This document shows positions 60,353 to 64,000 of a DNA stretch of 64,000 nt, piece after piece. The stretch is taken from the NCBI RefSeq assembly GCF_004118675.1, contig NZ_SDHZ01000006.1:36233-100232 (forward strand), in the 5' to 3' direction. The notes beneath the pieces were generated by a model, which ran no database searches, was not told where the DNA came from, and was given only the letters and a program-made list of their open reading frames with translations. The translations under genes were made by a program, and so were the position numbers. Position 1 is the stretch's first letter. Every line of letters starts with the position of its first letter. Source of the stretch: Filimonas effusa (GTDB taxonomy: Bacteria; Bacteroidota; Bacteroidia; Chitinophagales; Chitinophagaceae).

Positions 60353-61321
60353 TTACTCTCTCCGCCAGCCTTTCAGGAATTCTGAAACCGGCATCCGCTT
60401 TTTTCCTTCCAGTTGCAGTTCCAGTACCTGGATATGACCATCTGCCGTGGCGAAACGTAAAAATGTTTTTCCATCTGTTTCTACTGTGCCGGGGGGTACA
60501 GCGGGTGTTGTCGTTTCTTTCCTGCTTTGGAAGATCTTCAGGATCTTGCCATCCAGGTGAGTGAATGCGCCGGGGTAAGGGGATAAACCCCTGATGAGAT
60601 TATGAATCGCATCGGTTGACTTGTTCCAATCGATAGTGCAGGTTTCTGTAAATATCTTGGGGGCGTGTTTAATGGATGCGGCATCTTCAGCTGCGAGGCC
60701 GGACTGGTCGATTTCGGTTAAGGTACCTGCTGCCAGTTCTTTGATGGTCTGCACCAGCACATTGGCGCCGAGCACTTTCATCCGGTCGTGTATTTCGCCC
60801 GCAGTGTCGTTTTCACCTATTGGCAAGGTAGCCCGTAATAGAATATTACCTGTATCGATGGCATGTTGCAGCTTGAATGTAGTAACGCCTGTTTCTTTTT
60901 CGCCGTTGATCACCGCCCAGTTAATAGGCGCCGCGCCACGATATTGGGGCAGGAGAGAGCCGTGAACATTGATGGTACCCATAGGAGGCATGTTCCATAC
61001 GACTTCAGGAAGCATGCGGAAAGCAACGACTACTTGTATGTCGGCCTGCAGGGAGCGAAGTTGTTCGAGGAACTCGGGCGCCCGTAGTTTTTCGGGCTGG
61101 AGAACCGTCAATCCTTTTGAAACGGCATATTGTTTAACAGCGCTGGCTGTAAGCTTCATGCCGCGGCCGGCTGGTTTATCGGGGGCTGTAACAACACCTA
61201 CGATATGGCATCCTGCTTCGACCAACGCGTCTAATGAAGACACCGCAAATTCCGGTGTACCCATAAACACGATCCGTAATTCATTAAAAGGCTTCCTGCT
61301 GTTGCTATCGTACTGTTCCAT
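60353..61321 (-). CDS. fmt: Methionyl-tRNA formyltransferase
   Basis: A 322-residue enzyme that formylates initiator Met-tRNA. It has the F-M-G-T-P-E-F-A start, the formyl-THF site N-V-H-G-S-L-L-P-Q-Y-R-G-A-A-P, and the C-terminal tRNA-binding OB domain (about 215-320). The listed ATG gives a 14-residue N-terminal extension before the L-R-I-V-F-M strand. No better start was seen, so the true N-terminus is uncertain. Confidence 0.94.
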   Translation of the reverse strand: MEQYDSNSRKPFNELRIVFMGTPEFAVSSLDALVEAGCHIVGVVTAPDKPAGRGMKLTASAVKQYAVSKGLTVLQPEKLRAPEFLEQLRSLQADIQVVVAFRMLPEVVWNMPPMGTINVHGSLLPQYRGAAPINWAVINGEKETGVTTFKLQHAIDTGNILLRATLPIGENDTAGEIHDRMKVLGANVLVQTIKELAAGTLTEIDQSGLAAEDAASIKHAPKIFTETCTIDWNKSTDAIHNLIRGLSPYPGAFTHLDGKILKIFQSRKETTTPAVPPGTVETDGKTFLRFATADGHIQVLELQLEGKKRMPVSEFLKGWRRE

Positions 61322-61602
61322 AATTCTCGATCTAAATGTGCTGTTTCAAGCGCAAATGTACTCTCAAAAACAGCATACTCCTTTCTGTCTTGTGCAAATG
61401 AAGCCCCAATCGGGCATTTTTGGCTGAATACACCTGTTTTCTCCTCTAAAAACCAGGACAAAATGGTGTTGTTATAGGAGTGGGCGTTCGCTCCTGGTCT
61501 TCCGGCCTGTGATTTGTAACAAGAAAACACTACCTTCCCTGCGGATATTCTATCCGGCCGAGGGATAAGGATATCCTTTGTTTTATAAACTAAAGAAAAA
61601 CT

Positions 61603-62058
61603 ATGCAACAAGTTAAAAAGGGAGATACCGTCAAGGTACATTACCATGGAAAGTTAAATGATGGTTCTACCTTCGATAGCAGTGAGGGACGCGAACCGCT
61701 TGAGTTTGAAGTGGGCGCTGGTATGGTGATCAGTGGTTTTGATAATGGTGTGCTTGGTATGACCAAAGGAGAGAAGAAAACAGTGAATATCCCGGTAGAT
61801 GAGGCTTATGGTCCTAAGCGGGAAGACCTGATCATGGAATTCCCCATCGATCGTTTTCCTCCGGATCTGAAACCCGAAGCAGGTATGGTGTTAAGCATGA
61901 GCAACGGTGAAGGTCAGCAACTGCCAGTAGTGGTTACTGAAGTAAGAGAAGACGCTGTTGTACTCGATGCCAACCCTCCGTTAGCAGGAAAAGATCTGAT
62001 CTTCGATATTGAACTGGTAGAAATTGCCGGCGGAAGCTCTTTGATCATTACCCCATAA
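61603..62058 (+). CDS. SlyD-like FKBP-type peptidyl-prolyl isomerase
   Basis: A 151-residue proline isomerase and chaperone. The FKBP core has V-K-V-H-Y-H-G-K-L-N-D-G, S-G-F-D-N-G-V-L-G-M and A-Y-G-P-K. The inserted chaperone (IF) domain spans about 70-125, as in SlyD. The His-rich, metal-binding tail of E. coli SlyD is absent; the C-terminus is short. Cytoplasmic (no signal peptide). Confidence 0.9.
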   Translation: MQQVKKGDTVKVHYHGKLNDGSTFDSSEGREPLEFEVGAGMVISGFDNGVLGMTKGEKKTVNIPVDEAYGPKREDLIMEFPIDRFPPDLKPEAGMVLSMSNGEGQQLPVVVTEVREDAVVLDANPPLAGKDLIFDIELVEIAGGSSLIITP

Positions 62059-62385
62059 ATGAACGCCCGACCGCCTCTTAAACGGCTTTAGGACGGCTTT
62101 AGGGCAGCAACTCATAAGATATGCTATGGACTTTGTCCTGGGCATTCAGAAAAGGTCATTGGTTTTCAATGGCCTTTTCTTATTTATATAGCCATGGCCC
62201 GGTGTAACCTGCTTGCTGCAAAAATTGGTGTGGTAATGGCTGTACCCCCGGTATCCGTCCTTTGACATCGGTTACCCGACTTCTACCAGGTGGCTTTTCC
62301 ATATTATTTAGTTGGTTTGTTTCTGTAATACCGGTAATAACTTATATCTTGAAGTCTTATCGCCCATTTGATACAGTATCTATTT
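62059..62385. other. Intergenic region upstream of the metallo-beta-lactamase gene
   Basis: 327 bases with no supported gene. It contains a GC-rich CCTAAAGCCG-type motif (62071-62106) also seen near 761-790 in opposite orientation, and the terminator at 62148. Promoter elements for the lactamase gene are unclear. Confidence 0.6.
62148..62186 (+). terminator. Rho-independent terminator after the SlyD-like gene
   Basis: A 14-bp stem (62148-62161 with 62167-62180, one U-G pair), a 5-base loop and a T-rich tail. It lies about 90 bases past the stop. Confidence 0.82.
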
Positions 62386-63249
62386 ATGAAAAATAACTTA
62401 TTACTAATCAGTCTGTTATGTTTTTGTTTCTTGGCATCTGCGCAAAAAGTCGTTGAACCTACAGATGTTGATCCCGAATGGAGTAAGCCTTACCAGCCTT
62501 TCCGGGTTGCGGGTAATCTTTATTATGTAGGAACTTATGACCTGGCATGTTATCTCATTGTTACGCCGAAGGGTAATATACTCATCAACACGGGGCTGGC
62601 AGCTTCTGCCTCTTTGATCAAGGCCAATATTGAAGCATTGGGTTTTAAACTCACCGATACCAAAATACTCTTAAATACGCAGGCGCATTTCGATCATATG
62701 GGAGCAATGGCCGTCATGAAGCAATGGACCGGGGCCAAATTGATGATCGATGAAGGCGATACGGCCGTAGTTGCCGATGGGGGGCGGTCTGATTATGCGT
62801 TTGGGAGTAGTAACAGCCAGTTTGCTCCTGTAAAAGTAGACCGTGTATTACATAATGGAGATAGTATACAGCTAGGAGGGATGCAGTTGGTACTGTTACA
62901 TCACCCGGGGCATACGAAGGGATCCTGCAGTTTCCTGTTCGATGTAAAAGATGAGCAGCGTACTTATCGTGTACTGATTGCCAATATTCCCACTATCGTT
63001 ACCGGCAAGTCCTTTTCAGCTATACCTGCTTATCCTGCGATCTCGAAAGATTATGCTTATACGCTGGAGGCCATGCAAAAATTATCCTTCGATATCTGGC
63101 TGGCGTCGCATGCCAGTCAGTTTGGGCTTCATAGCAAGCATAAACCTGGTGATACTTACAATCCTTCTGTCTTTATAGATAGGGAAGGGTATGATGCGAA
63201 ATTGAAAGCCTGCCGGGAGCAATACCTGAAGAAGATAAAGGGGAATTGA
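62386..63249 (+). CDS. Subclass B3-type metallo-beta-lactamase
   Basis: A 287-residue periplasmic metallo-hydrolase with a signal peptide (F-L-A-S-A-Q). The zinc motif reads Q99-A-H101-F-D103-H104: H101, D103 and H104 match the B3 H118, D120 and H121, while Q99 replaces H116. Gln at this position is known in GOB enzymes. H176 (G-H-T-K-G-S) and H242 (A-S-H-A-S-Q-F-G-L-H-S-K) complete the sites in B3 fashion. It probably hydrolyses beta-lactams, but B3 relatives with other substrates exist. The ATG at 62386 begins the signal peptide. Confidence 0.87.
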   Translation: MKNNLLLISLLCFCFLASAQKVVEPTDVDPEWSKPYQPFRVAGNLYYVGTYDLACYLIVTPKGNILINTGLAASASLIKANIEALGFKLTDTKILLNTQAHFDHMGAMAVMKQWTGAKLMIDEGDTAVVADGGRSDYAFGSSNSQFAPVKVDRVLHNGDSIQLGGMQLVLLHHPGHTKGSCSFLFDVKDEQRTYRVLIANIPTIVTGKSFSAIPAYPAISKDYAYTLEAMQKLSFDIWLASHASQFGLHSKHKPGDTYNPSVFIDREGYDAKLKACREQYLKKIKGN

Positions 63250-63381
63250 TCATGTTGTATCGTTGGTGCGGTGAGACAACTATATCTATTATATAGCTGG
63301 TATCTGTAGGGGTGATGAGCTGTATATGGTAACAAGCTTTTGCTACTACGGAAAGAACTTTGGTAAATCAGTAAGTTTTAT

Positions 63382-63411
63382 TTGGAGGGAAGCAGTTAAT
63401 TCCTATCTTCG
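63382..63411 (+). promoter_or_regulatory. rRNA-type promoter P1
   Basis: TTG at 63382-63384, 19-base spacer, then TATCTTCG at 63404-63411 (one mismatch to TAnnTTTG). It is the first of four evenly spaced promoters. Confidence 0.75.
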
Positions 63412-63485
63412 CGTCCCCAATAACAAGGGTAGTTCTTTACAGAGGTGGATGGCAAAAAAAGCTGAGAAAAAAACAACAGAATTGA

Positions 63486-63515
63486 TTGTTGATAATGAAC
63501 TCTCTCCTATATTTG
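63486..63515 (+). promoter_or_regulatory. rRNA-type promoter P2
   Basis: TTG at 63486-63488, 19-base spacer, then an exact TATATTTG at 63508-63515. Confidence 0.82.
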
Positions 63516-63598
63516 CACCCCGCTTCTAAAGGAAGTAAGTTCATTGAAAGATAACAGTACGGATCGAATAAAAAAGGAGATAAAACTTCAAAATAAAT

Positions 63599-63628
63599 TT
63601 GGTCAGAAAATAAAAACTGTTACCTTTG
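63599..63628 (+). promoter_or_regulatory. rRNA-type promoter P3
   Basis: TTG at 63599-63601 (in ATTTGG), 19-base spacer, then an exact TACCTTTG at 63621-63628. The downstream GCAACCCGATCGAA is nearly repeated at P4. Confidence 0.85.
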
Positions 63629-63711
63629 CAACCCGATCGAAAAACGATCACAGCTCATTGAAAATCAGGTGTTTAGTAAGAAGGAAACGAAAAAATAATT
63701 CTAAAAAACAT

Positions 63712-63743
63712 TTGGTTGATAAAGTAAAAAGTCTTTACCTTTG
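63712..63743 (+). promoter_or_regulatory. rRNA-type promoter P4
   Basis: TTGGTTG at 63712-63718 offers a TTG with a 21- or 17-base spacer to the exact TACCTTTG at 63736-63743. P3 and P4 share their downstream sequence, suggesting duplication. Confidence 0.8.
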
Positions 63744-64000
63744 CAACCCGAATCGAACGAAACGGCACGCTGATAAAGCAAAAAGCTCTTAAAAAAATAG
63801 AAAGTGTTAAGGCAGTAAGGCCTGAAGAGATCGGATCTCTGACATGATCAAATAGTTTTGAACGAGGCAGTGATGCTGAGTTTGAGATTAAAGTTCTTTG
63901 AAAGAATGGAAACAACAGTACTTAAATAGCAATATTTAAGGTAAGTAACAAACGTAACACAATTTAATCCGACAGTTAATTTCGAGAGATATTAATAGTT
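63744..64000 (+). other. Leader of a putative rRNA operon (16S gene beyond the window)
   Basis: No protein gene is supported. The stretch is AT-rich, follows four tandem promoters, and contains GTTCTTTGAAAG at 63893-63904, resembling the boxA-like antitermination sequence and the segment usually found before 16S genes in Bacteroidota. No 16S sequence is reached before position 64000, so the rRNA assignment is inferred. Confidence 0.65.

Noticed and set aside
63326..63792. Two short plus-strand frames before the rRNA leader
   Set aside because: They run across the tandem promoters and have low-complexity Lys-rich sequence; promoter function explains the region.

Overview
The window reads as a chromosomal segment of a Bacteroidota bacterium, most likely family Chitinophagaceae (the family is an inference). 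The evidence is the promoter style (TTG, about 19 bases, then TAnnTTTG) found repeatedly upstream of genes, a SprE/PorW-type type IX secretion protein, SusC-style TonB-dependent receptors, a Porin_10 protein, a DAHP synthase fused to chorismate mutase, and very few clear Shine-Dalgarno sites. The content is mostly core chromosome. No phage, plasmid module, CRISPR array or tRNA gene was seen.

Layout. 1-720: two tandem small lipoproteins, each with its own terminator. 795-2051: type II NADH dehydrogenase on the minus strand. 2173-12132: an aromatic amino acid operon running pheA, aminotransferase, tyrA, DEAD-box helicase, DAHP synthase-chorismate mutase, an IS200-like Y1 transposase homologue, aroB, aroA, aroC. 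It is preceded by what reads as a complete ribosome-mediated attenuator with a Phe/Tyr-rich leader peptide. 12133-14210: an 18-bp minisatellite, a VanX-type dipeptidase, an RlpA-like protein and a decayed IS110 remnant. 14214-19660: PBP1A and SprE/PorW. 19769-21884: a small membrane protein, bactofilin, AtpZ- and AtpI-like proteins and a SprT-like protein. 22235-30392: sucC, purine nucleoside phosphorylase, Porin_10 protein, thioredoxin-like protein, OMP barrel and Lon.

30522-33850 encodes an ECF sigma factor, a protein whose layout suggests it spans both membranes (cytoplasmic head, inner-membrane helix, repeat-rich linker, outer-membrane barrel), and a lipoprotein. 34017-36423: a GCS2-family ligase and the rpsF-rpsR-rplI ribosomal operon. 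36725-41151: a small hydrophilic protein, a 2-hydroxyacid dehydrogenase and a siderophore-type TonB receptor. 41558-47180: a putative nucleic-acid or phosphate scavenging locus (secreted EEP nuclease, TonB-type receptor, DUF5689 lipoprotein). 47189-50934: Bcr/CflA exporter, small conserved protein, YihY/BrkB protein, proline dehydrogenase. 51174-52489: a NarL-type regulator coupled to a kinase homologue that has lost its phospho-accepting histidine. 52754-58833: thyA, folA, a methyltransferase, ferredoxin-NADP reductase, ferredoxin, an RsmF-like methyltransferase and a LysM protein. 58983-63249: a small protein, TraB/GumN protein, fmt, a SlyD-like isomerase and a subclass B3-type metallo-beta-lactamase.

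The last 750 bases hold four tandem promoters and a leader that looks like the upstream region of an rRNA operon. The 16S gene itself would begin just beyond the window. The most interesting items are the phe attenuator, the Y1 transposase homologue locked between overlapping start and stop codons inside the aro operon, the putative dual-membrane anti-sigma system, the His-less kinase partner, and the fourfold rRNA promoter array.
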